Origin: Lonsdalea populi
GTDB taxonomy: Bacteria; Pseudomonadota; Gammaproteobacteria; Enterobacterales; Enterobacteriaceae
Reading direction: 5' to 3'
NCBI RefSeq assembly: GCF_015999465.1
Contig: NZ_CP065534.1
Span: forward strand, 2,294,001-2,358,000
DNA: 64,000 bases
Notes under the pieces: model-generated
What the model saw: only the letters and a program-made list of their open reading frames with translations
Database searches by the model: none
Told to the model about the DNA's origin: nothing
Program-made: the position numbers and the translations under genes
Part shown: one piece after another, positions 1 to 9,388 of the stretch
Layout: the number at the start of each line of letters is the position of its first letter
Position numbering within the stretch: the stretch's first letter is position 1

Positions 1-536
1 AGCCGAGGCTCCAATGCCAGCGCCCGGGCAATACCGGCGCGCTGACACTGTCCTCCGCTCAGCGCATCGGGCCGCCGCAGGCCGTGTTCAGGATTCAATC
101 CCACCAGAATTAACAGCTCTCTTACTCGTTCCTGGATCGCGGATTTCGGCACTTTGTGATGCACGCGCAGCACCTCGGCGATGCTGTTGCCAATGGTCTG
201 GCGCGGATTCAGGGAGGAGAAAGGATCTTGGAAGATCATCGCCGTCTGCTGCCGCAATCGGGCGATTTCCTGTTTGCTGCCCGGCGTGATCGGCTCTCCG
301 TCAAAGTACACGCGGCCGCCGATAGTCGGCTCCAGCTGGAGCAGCGCTCGCCCCAAGGTGCTTTTGCCGCTGCCGGACTCGCCGACCAAACCGAGCACTT
401 CCCCGGCCTGAATGTGTAAGCTGACGCCGTTAACCGCGTGCAGACTCCGTTTATTAAAGAGAAAGCCGCCGACCGGGAAACTGACCTGCAGATTGTCCGC
501 TGCCAGCAGCGGCGCCGTAGATTCAACCGGACTCAC
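1..536 (-). CDS. Peptide-type ABC transporter ATPase, DppF/OppF-like (partial, C-terminus outside window)
   Basis: This is the second ATPase of a dipeptide/oligopeptide importer and would power uptake through the two permeases encoded upstream. Reading the minus strand from a GTG at 536 gives 178 residues before the window edge. Visible are a Walker A GESGSGKST at about residues 52-60, a Q-loop FQDPFSSLNPR, and an ABC signature LSGGQCQRAGIARAL near residue 160. The Walker B segment and the C-terminal peptide-ATPase tail lie outside the window. The GTG start shares one base with the TAG stop of the preceding ATPase gene, so the two are probably translationally coupled. Family membership is clear; the substrate (dipeptide, oligopeptide or a plant-derived peptide-like compound) is not. 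It is the fourth gene of a leftward operon starting at 3290. Confidence 0.93.
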   Translation of the reverse strand, partial: MSPVESTAPLLAADNLQVSFPVGGFLFNKRSLHAVNGVSLHIQAGEVLGLVGESGSGKSTLGRALLQLEPTIGGRVYFDGEPITPGSKQEIARLRQQTAMIFQDPFSSLNPRQTIGNSIAEVLRVHHKVPKSAIQERVRELLILVGLNPEHGLRRPDALSGGQCQRAGIARALALEPR

Positions 537-1522
537 TATAGACTCTCCTCGTGGTTCAGCGTGGCGAACGGGTGGTGGCAGGCGGCGCCGTGCGCGTGAT
601 TCTGCATTTCACTGTACATATCGGGTCGAACCGCTTTGCAAATCTCCGTAGCGTAACCACAGCGGGGATGGAATCGACAGCCGCTGGGGAAATGTTCCGC
701 CACCGGCGGCTGACCGTTGATGGTCGCCATCTGCCCGCTGCCGCCCGCGCTGACCGGCTGGCAGTCAATCAGTCCCTGCGTGTAAGGATGCAGGGCATCG
801 CCCAGCACCTCGCGTTTGCCGCCCAGCTCGCACAGGCGTCCGGCATACATCACCGCGATGCGGTCACAGGTCTGCGCCACCACGCCCAGGTCGTGCGTAA
901 TCAGGATAATCGCCACGCCGAGCCGGTCGCGCAGATCGCTCAGCAGCCGCAGAATTTGCATTTGCACCGTGACGTCCAACGCCGTCGTCGGCTCGTCGGC
1001 AATCAGGATTTTAGGCTCGGACGCCAGCGCCACGGCGATCATCGCCCGCTGACGCATCCCGCCGGAGAATTCATGAGGATAGTTGTGGATCCGCCGTTCG
1101 GGATCGGGAATCCCTACCTGCCGCAGCAGCTCCACCGCGTGCGCTTTCGCCTGACGGCGGCTGGCGCCGAAGTGCAGACGCCGGCTTTCGGCGATCTGCG
1201 CGCCGACGGTCATGACCGGATTCAGATGACTGGTCGGATTCTGGAAAATCATGCCGATCTCCCGGCCGCGCACGGCGGAAAGCGCCCGCTCCGACAGCGC
1301 GAGGATATCGCGCCCGTTAAGATTGATTTCGCCTGAGACCACGCGCAGCGCTTCTCCGGGGAGCAGCCGCATCATCGCGCGGCAGGTCACGGTCTTGCCG
1401 GAACCGCTCTCGCCCACCAGTCCGAGGATTTCGCCCTCGCGCAGCTCAAGTGAGACATCATCTACCAGCGCAGTTCCTTGCTGGTTAACGACCGTCAGAT
1501 GTGATAACGCCAGTAACGTCAC
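536..1522 (-). CDS. Peptide-type ABC transporter ATPase, DppD/OppD-like
   Basis: First ATPase of the peptide importer, 328 residues, a normal length for OppD/DppD. The Walker A GESGSGKT lies at residues 37-44, the signature FSGGMRQR near residue 150, and Walker B plus D-loop read LIADEPTTALDVT. The C-terminus carries the cysteine-containing CRFHPRCGY segment typical of peptide-transporter ATPases, which in relatives binds an iron-sulfur cluster or helps dimerise. It starts at a GTG overlapping the TGA of the upstream permease, and its own stop overlaps the next ATPase. It works with that ATPase as a heterodimer. The substrate is not readable from the sequence; the neighbouring LuxR-solo and iminopeptidase genes suggest peptides or a peptide-like plant signal. 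Confidence 0.93.
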   Translation of the reverse strand: MTLLALSHLTVVNQQGTALVDDVSLELREGEILGLVGESGSGKTVTCRAMMRLLPGEALRVVSGEINLNGRDILALSERALSAVRGREIGMIFQNPTSHLNPVMTVGAQIAESRRLHFGASRRQAKAHAVELLRQVGIPDPERRIHNYPHEFSGGMRQRAMIAVALASEPKILIADEPTTALDVTVQMQILRLLSDLRDRLGVAIILITHDLGVVAQTCDRIAVMYAGRLCELGGKREVLGDALHPYTQGLIDCQPVSAGGSGQMATINGQPPVAEHFPSGCRFHPRCGYATEICKAVRPDMYSEMQNHAHGAACHHPFATLNHEESL

Positions 1523-2355
1523 GGCCGTTCTCCCAATAGATCGCCCAACCCGTCCGCCAGCAGGCTAAAGCCCATCGCCAGCAGCACAATCGCCAGCCCC
1601 GGGAACGTGGTAATCCACCAGGCTGTGGTAATAAAACTTTGCCCTTCGGCCACCATCACGCCCCACTCCGCCGTAGGCGGCTGTACGCCCAATCCCAAAT
1701 AACTGATCGCGGCGCCATTGAGCAGCACCAGCACACAGTCGGACATGGCGAACACCACAGAGCCGGTCAGCGCGTTGGGCAGCAGATGGACGAAGAGAAT
1801 ACGCGGGTGGCTAAAACCCAGACTGCGCACCGCCAGCATGAAATCCCGGTGCTTCAACGACAGCACCTGTGCTCGCACCAGACGGGCGTAGGTTACCCAG
1901 CCCACCATCGCCATTGCGATATAAAAGCTGGCTAATCCCGGCCCTAAGACCGCGATAATCGACAGCATCAGCACCAAAAACGGAAACGCCAGAATGATGT
2001 CGATGCAACGCATCAGCAGCGTATCCACGATGCCGCCGACATAACCGGACAGCGCACCAATCGAGGTGCCGCTCATAAAGGGAAAGATAACGCCCAGCAG
2101 GCAGATCTGCAGGTCAACGCGCGCGCCCCAGATGACGCGGGAGAAAATGTCGCGGCCGAAGTTATCGGTGCCGAACAGATGGCTGAGGCTTGGCGGCAAC
2201 AAGCTGGCGGAGGGGTCCTGCGCAATCGGATCGAACGGTGCGACCCACGGCGCGAACACGGCCAACAGCGTCCATAGCCCGACTATCGTCAGACCGCCGC
2301 TCAACGCCAGGCGGCGAGGAAACGCCAGCCACCCCATAACAGGTGTCTGACTCAT
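1519..2355 (-). CDS. Peptide-type ABC transporter permease, DppC/OppC-like
   Basis: Inner-membrane permease of the peptide importer, 278 residues. The N-terminus has a cytoplasmic lead and one membrane helix, then the periplasmic stretch DPIAQDPSASLLPPS and the FGTDNFGRDIFSRVIWGAR segment diagnostic of the OppC/DppC (BPD_transp_1 plus N-terminal) family. The EAA-like loop reads VRSLGFSHPRILFVHLLPN, the contact site for the ATPases. Its ATG overlaps the TGA of the upstream permease (ATGA) and its stop overlaps the following ATPase start, so all four genes form one operon. No substrate-binding protein gene lies upstream within the window; it is either downstream beyond the left edge or elsewhere. 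Confidence 0.93.
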   Translation of the reverse strand: MSQTPVMGWLAFPRRLALSGGLTIVGLWTLLAVFAPWVAPFDPIAQDPSASLLPPSLSHLFGTDNFGRDIFSRVIWGARVDLQICLLGVIFPFMSGTSIGALSGYVGGIVDTLLMRCIDIILAFPFLVLMLSIIAVLGPGLASFYIAMAMVGWVTYARLVRAQVLSLKHRDFMLAVRSLGFSHPRILFVHLLPNALTGSVVFAMSDCVLVLLNGAAISYLGLGVQPPTAEWGVMVAEGQSFITTAWWITTFPGLAIVLLAMGFSLLADGLGDLLGERP

Positions 2356-3290
2356 AGCGTGATCCTCGGGTCCAGCGCCATCGTGAGCAGGTCGGCGACC
2401 AGGTTAACCGTCACGGTTCCCAGCGCAAAGACCAGCACGACGCCCTGCACCACCATGTAATCCCGGCTGAAAATCGCCTTGATTAATAACTGTCCCATCC
2501 CGGGGATGGCGAATACGCTTTCAATCACCACGGTGCTGCCAATCAGCCAGCCGATATTGACCGCCAGCAGGTTGATGGTCGGCACCAGCGAGTTCGGCAG
2601 AATATGCCGCCAGAAAATACGCGACTCCGGTTGTCCCCGCGCGCGCGCGGCCGTCACATAATCGCTTTTCATTTCCATCAGCAGGCTGGCGCGCAAATTG
2701 CGGGTCAGCACCGCAGACAGCGCCAGCGCCACCGTCAGACACGGCAACACCATGTGATGCAGGCGATCCAGCACATCGCGGCCATAGCCGGATACGGGGA
2801 ACCAGCCCAGTTCGATGCTGAACAACAAGATCATCATGATGCCGAGCCAGAATGCGGGGAATCCCAGACCAGCGGTGGAGAAAAGTCGAATAACCTGATC
2901 GGCGAGTTTGCCGCGCCGCCGTGCCGCCCAGGACGCTAACGGGATGGTCAGCAAGAGTGCTAAAACCACGCTGCCGGCAATCAGCCAAATCGTCGGCTCA
3001 ATACGCGAACCGATGACTTTCAGGGTATCAACTTTATAAACGATGGATTTTCCCAGCTCGCCGTGAAACAGATTACGGAGAAAATAGAAGTACTGTAACC
3101 ACACCGGCTGATCGAGCCCGTACTGTTCACGCACCCGCGCCAGCGCGCCTGGGGTAGCCCGCACGCCGAGAAGAATTCGGGCCGGGTCGCCGGGGATCGC
3201 ACGCACCATCGTAAAAGTGATGATGCTGATGCCGAAAAGCACCGGCAACAGTTGTAGTGGCCGAAATAATATAAACCGATAACGATGCAT
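2352..3290 (-). CDS. Peptide-type ABC transporter permease, DppB/OppB-like
   Basis: First gene of the leftward peptide-importer operon, 312 residues with six predicted membrane helices. The start RFILFRPLQLLPVLFGISIITF and the following IPGDPARILLG are the hallmark N-terminus of DppB/OppB permeases. The EAA loop reads TAARARGQPESRIFWRHILPNSL. The ATG at 3290 is the only good start before the first helix. Together with the DppC-like partner it forms the transmembrane channel. It diverges from the luxR-type gene at 3819, with about 530 bases between them that contain a cluster of repeats able to act as a shared regulatory region. Confidence 0.93.
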   Translation of the reverse strand: MHRYRFILFRPLQLLPVLFGISIITFTMVRAIPGDPARILLGVRATPGALARVREQYGLDQPVWLQYFYFLRNLFHGELGKSIVYKVDTLKVIGSRIEPTIWLIAGSVVLALLLTIPLASWAARRRGKLADQVIRLFSTAGLGFPAFWLGIMMILLFSIELGWFPVSGYGRDVLDRLHHMVLPCLTVALALSAVLTRNLRASLLMEMKSDYVTAARARGQPESRIFWRHILPNSLVPTINLLAVNIGWLIGSTVVIESVFAIPGMGQLLIKAIFSRDYMVVQGVVLVFALGTVTVNLVADLLTMALDPRITL

Positions 3291-3818
3291 ACTAATTCCC
3301 TGTGTTTATGCTGGCGTATCTATTAATGACACCGTTTTATGAACGGTTTGGCACAAATGGGTTGGGCCAGAAATTAAGCATCACGCTGCGTGACCGGGAT
3401 GATGAAAAACCGGCCGCAATAAACGCGATTCGTTAGGGAGCATACCAAGTCGTTTTTATTCAATAACATCTCGCCAGATGAAGACTCTGGTCGGTAAAAG
3501 GCATAATTTTCGAATAGGCGTGTCGTCCTATCCGAAAATGGCTATTCACATCAATAGTATGCCTTTTCTGTCTTTATATTTCACCCAACATAAGAATCAC
3601 TAATGAAATAAAAACACCCTAAATCACAGCAAGCCCTGTCAGACGGGAATCTTACCAATCATACCGGTAGTGAATAGTTAGCAAAAATGCTAGTTTTGCC
3701 TTGGCAAAAATGCTAGGTTACGCCTGTTTATTGACCGGGTTGAGGCCGAACATGCGCTCTGGCATCGGTACCGACCATCGTCCTCTTTTTAACGGGCTAC
3801 ATTTTGCGGAGGGTAATC
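3291..3818. other. Divergent intergenic region between the peptide importer and the luxR-type gene
   Basis: About 530 bases without a convincing gene. Most of it is AT-rich. It must hold the promoter of the leftward transporter operon and that of the rightward luxR-type gene. The only clear structure is the repeat cluster near 3679-3716 listed separately. Confidence 0.6.
3679..3716. promoter_or_regulatory. Candidate operator: paired direct and inverted repeats upstream of luxR-type gene
   Basis: The 13-mer GCAAAAATGCTAG occurs twice, at 3681-3693 and 3704-3716, exactly 23 bases apart (about two helical turns). Between them lies a perfect inverted repeat TTTTGCC-TT-GGCAAAA at 3694-3709, and TAGCA-AAAA-TGCTA at 3679-3692 is a second palindrome. 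The cluster sits about 100 bases before the LuxR-type start and about 390 bases before the divergent transporter operon. A dimeric regulator could bind here; that it is the neighbouring LuxR protein is inference. Confidence 0.45.
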
Positions 3819-4574
3819 ATGGATAAGACGACTCAGCTTACCTCGTTGACACGTTCAGCAACTTCACTGGACGATGCTTTTGATCACATGTTCGCGCAAA
3901 CGTTACACCTGGGATTTGACCGGGTGATTTATGATTACGCTCCGGTCCCCCGGACAATGGAAGGGAAACTCATCAACCCTTCTCTGCTGCGTGTAAATAA
4001 CGTACCGGAAGACATGCCACTGCAGTGGTTCGAAAACGGTTTCTTTCAGATGGATGTCGTACAACATCACGCTTTGGAAACCTGCGCGCCATTTGTGTGG
4101 TCATACCAACGTCCGGAACGGACGCCGCTTCGCTCACGCATCGGCGAAGAGCATCAGTGCGTTACGCACTACATGCGTGAAAACGGAATGCCATGCGGCG
4201 CGACCGTCCCCTTACACCTGCCTCGCGGAGGCTTCGCCACCGTGACGGCCATTCTCAACAGCACTCACGAAGAACAGGATATCAGCAGCACATTATCCGA
4301 TCTGACCTTTATTGCTCACCGTTTTCAGGAATCGGCATTCCCCCTGTTCAGCGAAGATCTGATGACCTGCCAGTACGTTCAACTGACCAAGCGCGAGCGC
4401 GAGTGTCTGGCGTGGTCTGCGGAAGGTCTAACGGCGAAAGAGATAGCCCGTAAACTGCACCGCTCGGTAGCGACCGTGACACTGCATCTGAACAACGCCA
4501 CCAAGAAGCTGGGGGCGAATAATCGGGTGCAGGCCGTCGTTCGCGCTATGCACTATCATCTTCTCGATAGCTAA
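3819..4574 (+). CDS. LuxR-family solo regulator, plant-responsive (PipR/OryR) type
   Basis: Transcription factor of 251 residues. The N-terminal half resembles the autoinducer-binding domain of quorum-sensing LuxR proteins; the C-terminal HTH spans about residues 188-245 (LTKRERECLAWSAEGLTAKE and the following recognition helix). The ATG at 3819 is chosen because GGAGGG lies 5 bases before it; an in-frame TTG at 3804 has no ribosome site. No luxI-type synthase is nearby. In the ligand domain the usual DPV motif reads DVV, and the nearby aromatic positions differ from AHL receptors, as known for the plant-associated LuxR-solo subfamily. The downstream iminopeptidase-like gene and divergent peptide transporter match the neighbourhood of PipR in Pseudomonas. 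A plant-compound ligand is therefore inferred, not shown. Confidence 0.88.
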   Translation: MDKTTQLTSLTRSATSLDDAFDHMFAQTLHLGFDRVIYDYAPVPRTMEGKLINPSLLRVNNVPEDMPLQWFENGFFQMDVVQHHALETCAPFVWSYQRPERTPLRSRIGEEHQCVTHYMRENGMPCGATVPLHLPRGGFATVTAILNSTHEEQDISSTLSDLTFIAHRFQESAFPLFSEDLMTCQYVQLTKRERECLAWSAEGLTAKEIARKLHRSVATVTLHLNNATKKLGANNRVQAVVRAMHYHLLDS

Positions 4575-4660
4575 AACTATCTATTTTACTAGCTTTCCGC
4601 TTTCGCTGACGCGCCTTACTCTTAAGCCAGACTTAACAGATATAAGAGTGACCGTCATTT

Positions 4661-5557
4661 ATGAACACTGTCAGCGAAGGTTTTGCCCCTTTTCTCCAGT
4701 ATCAAACCTGGTATCGAATCAGCGGTGATTTACATAATGGTATGACACCGTTGATCGTTGTCCACGGCGGTCCCGGCTGCACGCACGATTACGTTGATTC
4801 ATTTAAAGATATCGCCAACACAGGGCGCCCTGTCGTTCATTACGATCAACTAGGCAATGGACGTTCGACGCGCCTAAGGGAAAAACCTGCCGATTTCTGG
4901 CAAATCTCGTTGTTCCTTGATGAGCTGGATAACCTGTTAAAACATCTTAACATTCAGGACAACTACGCGTTGCTGGGTCAGTCCTGGGGCGGCATTCTGA
5001 TTTCGGAACACGCCGTAAGATGTCCGGCCGGTTTGAAAGCTATCGTTATCGCCAATTCTCCGGCATCCATCCCATTATGGCTAAAGGCCGCCGCGAAACT
5101 GCGCGCTGAATTGCCAGAAGCGGTTCAAGCCGCCCTGCTGGAGCATGAAGAAGCGGGAACGGTAAATAGCGAAGCTTATCGTGAAGCATCCCAGGTGTTC
5201 TATCAGAGTCACGTCTGCCGCCTGGACCCGTGGCCAGCTGAGGTGAAACGCACCTTTGATTCTATCGATGAAGACCCTACCGTTTATCACGCTATGAATG
5301 GACCGACAGAGTTCCATGTTATCGGTAGCCTGAAAAATTGGAGCATTATCGATCGCGTTAAGGCTATCAGTGTCCCCACCCTTTTGATTTCGGGCCGGTA
5401 CGACGAAGCATCCCCAGAAACGATCCAACCTTTTGCAGACGGCATCGCTGATGTTGAGTGGGTTATTTTTGAGCACTCAAGCCATATGCCTCACGTCGAA
5501 GAGCGCGAAGAGTGCATGAAAACCGTGAGTAGTTTTTTGCAGAGAAAGATTAGATAA
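4661..5557 (+). CDS. pip: Proline iminopeptidase-like alpha/beta hydrolase
   Basis: A 298-residue hydrolase of the alpha/beta fold (peptidase family S33). The oxyanion motif HGGPG is at residues 35-39, the nucleophile elbow GQSWGG puts the catalytic serine at 108, the acid is Asp248 in SGRYDEA, and the base is His275 in SSHMPH. No signal peptide is seen, so it should be cytoplasmic. Family members release N-terminal proline or cleave related amides. It lies 86 bases after the LuxR-solo gene on the same strand, and pip genes beside LuxR solos are regulatory targets of OryR, XccR and PipR. A role in processing an imported peptide or the inducing compound is inference. A strong terminator follows at 5610. 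Confidence 0.9.
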   Translation: MNTVSEGFAPFLQYQTWYRISGDLHNGMTPLIVVHGGPGCTHDYVDSFKDIANTGRPVVHYDQLGNGRSTRLREKPADFWQISLFLDELDNLLKHLNIQDNYALLGQSWGGILISEHAVRCPAGLKAIVIANSPASIPLWLKAAAKLRAELPEAVQAALLEHEEAGTVNSEAYREASQVFYQSHVCRLDPWPAEVKRTFDSIDEDPTVYHAMNGPTEFHVIGSLKNWSIIDRVKAISVPTLLISGRYDEASPETIQPFADGIADVEWVIFEHSSHMPHVEEREECMKTVSSFLQRKIR

Positions 5558-5609
5558 CATAAGAAGAAAGACCAACACCAGGGAAGGCGACATTTTAGTC
5601 GCCATTGTA

Positions 5610-5647
5610 AAACGCGCCGGCGAAAACGGCCGGCGCGTTTCTTTTTT
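5610..5647 (+). terminator. Rho-independent terminator of the pip gene
   Basis: Perfect stem AAACGCGCCGG (5610-5620) with CCGGCGCGTTT (5630-5640), followed by a run of T. It lies about 50 bases after the iminopeptidase stop codon. Confidence 0.9.
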
Positions 5648-6148
5648 AGAGCGCGATTAAAGCGCCGGGCTTTCCCCTTCAGCCCAGAGGTAAACCGCCT
5701 GTTGCCTTAGCTCGTCAGTTAGGGCAAGAGATCGGTTCCTCATTTACTTCTCGCAAGACCGCCAGGGAATGGCGCGAGCTTGTTTATGTTCTCATTCCTG
5801 TTTTTCCTCTCATCCGCCCGGTTTATTTTTACTCTGCGACTGTCGCCAAGACGCTGTGGTTTCCGCGTATCTCGCGAATATCCACAAGGAGCCGCACTCC
5901 TCCTACCTTGTCCCAATCGGCTCGTGACGGACTGGCCCGCGCCCCAGGCCGGAACAACCAGAGCCGCACGCGATATCCGCTCCGATTGGGCATTCAGACA
6001 CGCGTCACGTTCAGGACTACGCTCCTGAAACGGCCTGGCGGCTTTGGCGGCGATACCGGAAAGCGACGCCAAAAACGCACGGCATTAATCTGGATAATAT
6101 CTTAACAAGCATCGGTGGGCGTCCTCGGCTGAGGCGCCCGTCCTTCCG
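5648..6148. other. Intergenic region with possible dispersed repeat
   Basis: About 500 bases between a terminator and the end of patD. Overlapping open frames exist on both strands, but they are rich in Arg, Ala and Ser, lack ribosome sites and show no domain. The minus-strand frame at 5740-6072 reminds me of hypothetical proteins that recur in enterobacterial genomes, which would suggest a dispersed non-coding repeat. That is memory-based and unverified. Confidence 0.35.
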
Positions 6149-7573
6149 TCAGTGTTTAATCATGATGTGACGTACAATCGTATAATCCTCCAACCCGTAC
6201 ATCGACATATCTTTGCCGTAACCGGACTGTTTCTGGCCTCCATGCGGCATTTCGCTGACCAACATGAAATGCGTATTCACCCAGGTGCAACCGTATTGCA
6301 GTCGCGCGCTCAGACGATGCGCCCGGCCCAGATCCTGCGTCCAGACTGAGGAGGCCAGCCCATAGGCCGAACTATTGGCCCACGCCAGCACCTCGGCTTC
6401 GTCGTCGAACGCCGTCACGCTGACCACCGGCCCGAACACCTCTTTCTGCACGATTTCGTCATCTTGCAACGCTCCGGCCAGCAGCGTCGGCTGGAAATAG
6501 TAGCCTGCCCCCTCGACCTTGGCACCGCCAGTGATCACCGAAATATGCGGCAGCGCCTTCGCCCGTTCGACGAACCCGGCGACACGGTCGCGATGTGCAG
6601 CGGTGATCAGCGGACCCAATTCGGTAGTTTCATCCTCTGGTGAGCCTATTTTGAGTGAAGCAATAGCCTCGCCCAGAGCCGCCACCAATCGATCGTAAAT
6701 GCCCTTCTGGGCATAGACGCGACAGGCGGCGGTACAGTCCTGCCCGGCGTTGTAGAAGCCGAAGTTGCGGATCGCCTCGACCGCCGCCGGGATATCCGCG
6801 TCGTCGAAAACGATGACCGGCGCTTTTCCGCCTAGTTCCATATGCGTGCGTTTAACCGCAGACGACGTGTGGCGAATGATGTGCTGTCCGGTCGGAATCG
6901 AGCCGGTCAATGACACCATACGCACCTTGTCATGGCCGGTCAGGACGTCGCCGACGGTAGGCCCGTCGCCGAACACCACGTTCAACACCCCCTCGGGCAA
7001 AACGCTCACCGCCAGTTCGGCCAGTTTCAGCGTCGTCAGCGGCGTCTGCTCAGAGGGTTTAATGACGACGCAGTTGCCTGCCGCCAGCGCCGGGCCCAGC
7101 TTCCAGGCCGCCATCATCAGCGGATAGTTCCAGGGCGCGATAGAGGCGATGACGCCCAGCGGATCGCGGCGGATCATCGACGTGTGCTCTTCCAGATACT
7201 CCCCGCTGACCATTCCGTTCATACAGCGGCACGCGCCCGCAAAGAAACGGAAGACATCCGCGACCGCAGGGATCTCGTCGTTCAGCACGGCATGATACGG
7301 CTTGCCGCAGTTGAGCGACTCCAGACGCGAGAACGCCTCGGCGTTTTGTTCAATACCGTCCGCGAGCTGCAACAGGTATTCCGCACGCGTTTTAGGCGTG
7401 GTCTGCCCCCAGGATGCAAAAGCCCGATCGGCGCTGTCCACCGCCAGCGCGACCTGTGCCGGAGAGGCCTGGGCAATGTGCGCGATTTCCTCGCCGGTTG
7501 CCGGATTATAGACAGGCAGCGTACTACCTTCGCCGGCGACTAAACGTCCGTTGATCACCATTTTTGTCTGCAT
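6149..7573 (-). CDS. patD: Gamma-aminobutyraldehyde dehydrogenase PatD
   Basis: NAD-dependent aldehyde dehydrogenase of 474 residues, the same length as E. coli PatD (YdcW) and very similar along its whole length. It oxidises 4-aminobutanal, made from putrescine by PatA, to 4-aminobutyrate. The catalytic cysteine is Cys280 in [11 protein letters not shown] and the general base Glu246 in MELGGKAP; the APWNYP segment and the cofactor-site SLTGS are intact. It is the last gene of the leftward ydcSTUV-patD block, 70 bases after ydcV, as in E. coli. The PatA partner is encoded at 40234-41649 in this window. A second, more diverged copy lies at 11875-13338. Confidence 0.95.
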   Translation of the reverse strand: MQTKMVINGRLVAGEGSTLPVYNPATGEEIAHIAQASPAQVALAVDSADRAFASWGQTTPKTRAEYLLQLADGIEQNAEAFSRLESLNCGKPYHAVLNDEIPAVADVFRFFAGACRCMNGMVSGEYLEEHTSMIRRDPLGVIASIAPWNYPLMMAAWKLGPALAAGNCVVIKPSEQTPLTTLKLAELAVSVLPEGVLNVVFGDGPTVGDVLTGHDKVRMVSLTGSIPTGQHIIRHTSSAVKRTHMELGGKAPVIVFDDADIPAAVEAIRNFGFYNAGQDCTAACRVYAQKGIYDRLVAALGEAIASLKIGSPEDETTELGPLITAAHRDRVAGFVERAKALPHISVITGGAKVEGAGYYFQPTLLAGALQDDEIVQKEVFGPVVSVTAFDDEAEVLAWANSSAYGLASSVWTQDLGRAHRLSARLQYGCTWVNTHFMLVSEMPHGGQKQSGYGKDMSMYGLEDYTIVRHIMIKH

Positions 7574-7643
7574 TATTTTGTCCTCAGTCAGGGTTTCGCG
7601 TCACAGCACGCACGCTATGACGTTCATTTTCAGGGGCTGCGGG

Positions 7644-8450
7644 CTATTTGCCGTCACCGGACACATCCGTCGTTTCTTTTGTCAGATACCAGGCCCCGAG
7701 GATCGGGATCATGGTCAATACCATCAGGCACAGCGCCACCACGTTAGTGATCGGCACATCACGCGGTCGCCCCAGCTGATTCAACAGCCAGATAGGCAGG
7801 GTGCGTTCGTGACCGGCGGTAAACGTCGTCACGATAATTTCATCGAAGGACAGCGCGAAGGCCAGCATCCCGCCTGCCAGCAGCGCCGTCGCCAGATTGG
7901 GAAGGATCACGTAGCGAAAGGTCTGCCAGCCGTCGGCGCCCAGATCCATCGACGCCTCAATCAGCGAGTGAGAGATACGCCGGAACCGGGCGATGGCATT
8001 GTTGAACACAATCACAATGCAAAACGTGGCGTGGCCGATCACGATCGTCATCATGCCGGGCTCAATGTCCGCCGTCTGGAAAGCGGCCAGCAGCGCCAGA
8101 CCGGTGATAATGCCCGGCAGCGCCAGCGGCAGCATCAACATCAGCGTGATGCCGTTTTTGCCGTAAAAGTCCCGGCGGTACAGCGCGGCGGCGGCCAGCG
8201 TGCCGAGCACCAGCGCAATCAGCGTGGAAAGGCAGGCGATCTGCAACGACAGAATGACGGCGTCGAAGATATCCCGCCTCTCCGCCGCGAGCTGGAACCA
8301 ACGCAGCGTAAAGCCTTTCGGCGGGAAGCTGAACGCCGCCTCTTCGGTATTGAACGCGTAAACGGCGATGATCAGCAGCGGGGCATGCAGAAACAGCAGT
8401 CCACCCCAGGCTGCCAGCCGGAGCGGTAGCGGTGCGCGTTTAGAGTGCAT
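7644..8450 (-). CDS. ydcV: Polyamine-type ABC transporter permease YdcV
   Basis: Inner-membrane permease of 268 residues in the PotC-like family, with about six membrane helices. The EAA loop reads [20 protein letters not shown], which docks on the ATPase. It overlaps the end of ydcU by 11 bases. With YdcS, YdcT and YdcU it forms a spermidine/putrescine-type importer; in E. coli the YdcSTUV system takes up putrescine among other proposed roles. The neighbouring PatD enzyme supports putrescine as a substrate here. The assignment of the family is secure, the substrate is inferred. Confidence 0.93.
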   Translation of the reverse strand: MHSKRAPLPLRLAAWGGLLFLHAPLLIIAVYAFNTEEAAFSFPPKGFTLRWFQLAAERRDIFDAVILSLQIACLSTLIALVLGTLAAAALYRRDFYGKNGITLMLMLPLALPGIITGLALLAAFQTADIEPGMMTIVIGHATFCIVIVFNNAIARFRRISHSLIEASMDLGADGWQTFRYVILPNLATALLAGGMLAFALSFDEIIVTTFTAGHERTLPIWLLNQLGRPRDVPITNVVALCLMVLTMIPILGAWYLTKETTDVSGDGK

Positions 8451-9387
8451 CGAAGGCCCCCCATCGTTTCACCAAAGCGAGATAGAAGGCAATCAAGACA
8501 ATGGGCACCAGCGTAAACGCCGCCGCCATAGGCAGGTTGCCGATGGCCCCCTGCTGGGAATAGACCATGTTGCCGATGAAATAGCCCGGCGGCCCCACCA
8601 GCTGCGGCACGATAAAGTCGCCCAGCGTGAGTGAAAAAGTGAAGATGGAGCCGGCGGCAATGCCCGGCACCGCCAGCGGCAGGATGACATAACGGAAGGT
8701 CTGCTGCGGCCGCGCGCCCAAATCCTCCGACGCCTGAATCAGCGATGTCGGCAGACGTTCCAGCGCCGCGTGGATCGGCAGGATCATAAAAGGCAGCCAG
8801 ATATAAACGAACACCAGAAAGCGCCCCAGCCCGGAGGTCGACAGCGTGTTCCCGCCAATGCCCGGCAGCAGCAAGAGACTGTTCAAGCCGCCTTCCAGCC
8901 CCAGGTGGCGCAGAAACCACTGAATGACGCCGTCCCGCGACAACAGCAGTGTCCAGGCGTAGGCCTTGACGATATAGCTGGCCCACATCGGCATCATCAC
9001 CGCGACATAAAAAAAAGCTTTCTGCTTGCCCCGGGTGTAGCGCGCCATGTAGTACGCGATGGGGAACGCCAGCACGGCGCTGAACAGCGTGACGCACACC
9101 GCCATCGCCGCCGTGCGCGCAATAATGTCGTAATTCGCCGGGCTGAACAGCGCCGCGATGTTCGCCAGCGTCAACGTGGGCGAGACCGTCATCGTGAAGT
9201 CGTCAAAGGTATAAAACCCCTGCCACAGCAGCGTCAGTAACGACCCCAGATAGACGGTGCCGAACCACAGCAGCGGCGGCGTCAACAGCAGCGCCAGATA
9301 GAAGCCCTGACGACGATAGAAGAAGTCGAACAGGCGATGTAATGCCCCCCGACGGACGGCGGGCACCAAGATGTCTGCGCGCGTCAT
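8440..9387 (-). CDS. ydcU: Polyamine-type ABC transporter permease YdcU
   Basis: Inner-membrane permease of 315 residues in the PotB-like family; E. coli YdcU has nearly the same length. The N-terminus has a cytoplasmic lead, then a first helix [20 protein letters not shown]. The EAA loop reads [19 protein letters not shown]. It starts one base after the ydcT stop codon and overlaps ydcV, so the three genes are tightly coupled. It pairs with YdcV as the transmembrane channel of the importer energised by YdcT. Confidence 0.93.
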   Translation of the reverse strand: MTRADILVPAVRRGALHRLFDFFYRRQGFYLALLLTPPLLWFGTVYLGSLLTLLWQGFYTFDDFTMTVSPTLTLANIAALFSPANYDIIARTAAMAVCVTLFSAVLAFPIAYYMARYTRGKQKAFFYVAVMMPMWASYIVKAYAWTLLLSRDGVIQWFLRHLGLEGGLNSLLLLPGIGGNTLSTSGLGRFLVFVYIWLPFMILPIHAALERLPTSLIQASEDLGARPQQTFRYVILPLAVPGIAAGSIFTFSLTLGDFIVPQLVGPPGYFIGNMVYSQQGAIGNLPMAAAFTLVPIVLIAFYLALVKRWGAFDAL

Positions 9388-9388
9388 C

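Noticed and set aside
551..1336. Long plus-strand open frame of 261 codons
   Set aside because: It is antisense to the DppD-like ATPase gene, is rich in Arg, His and Gln, and has no ribosome site.
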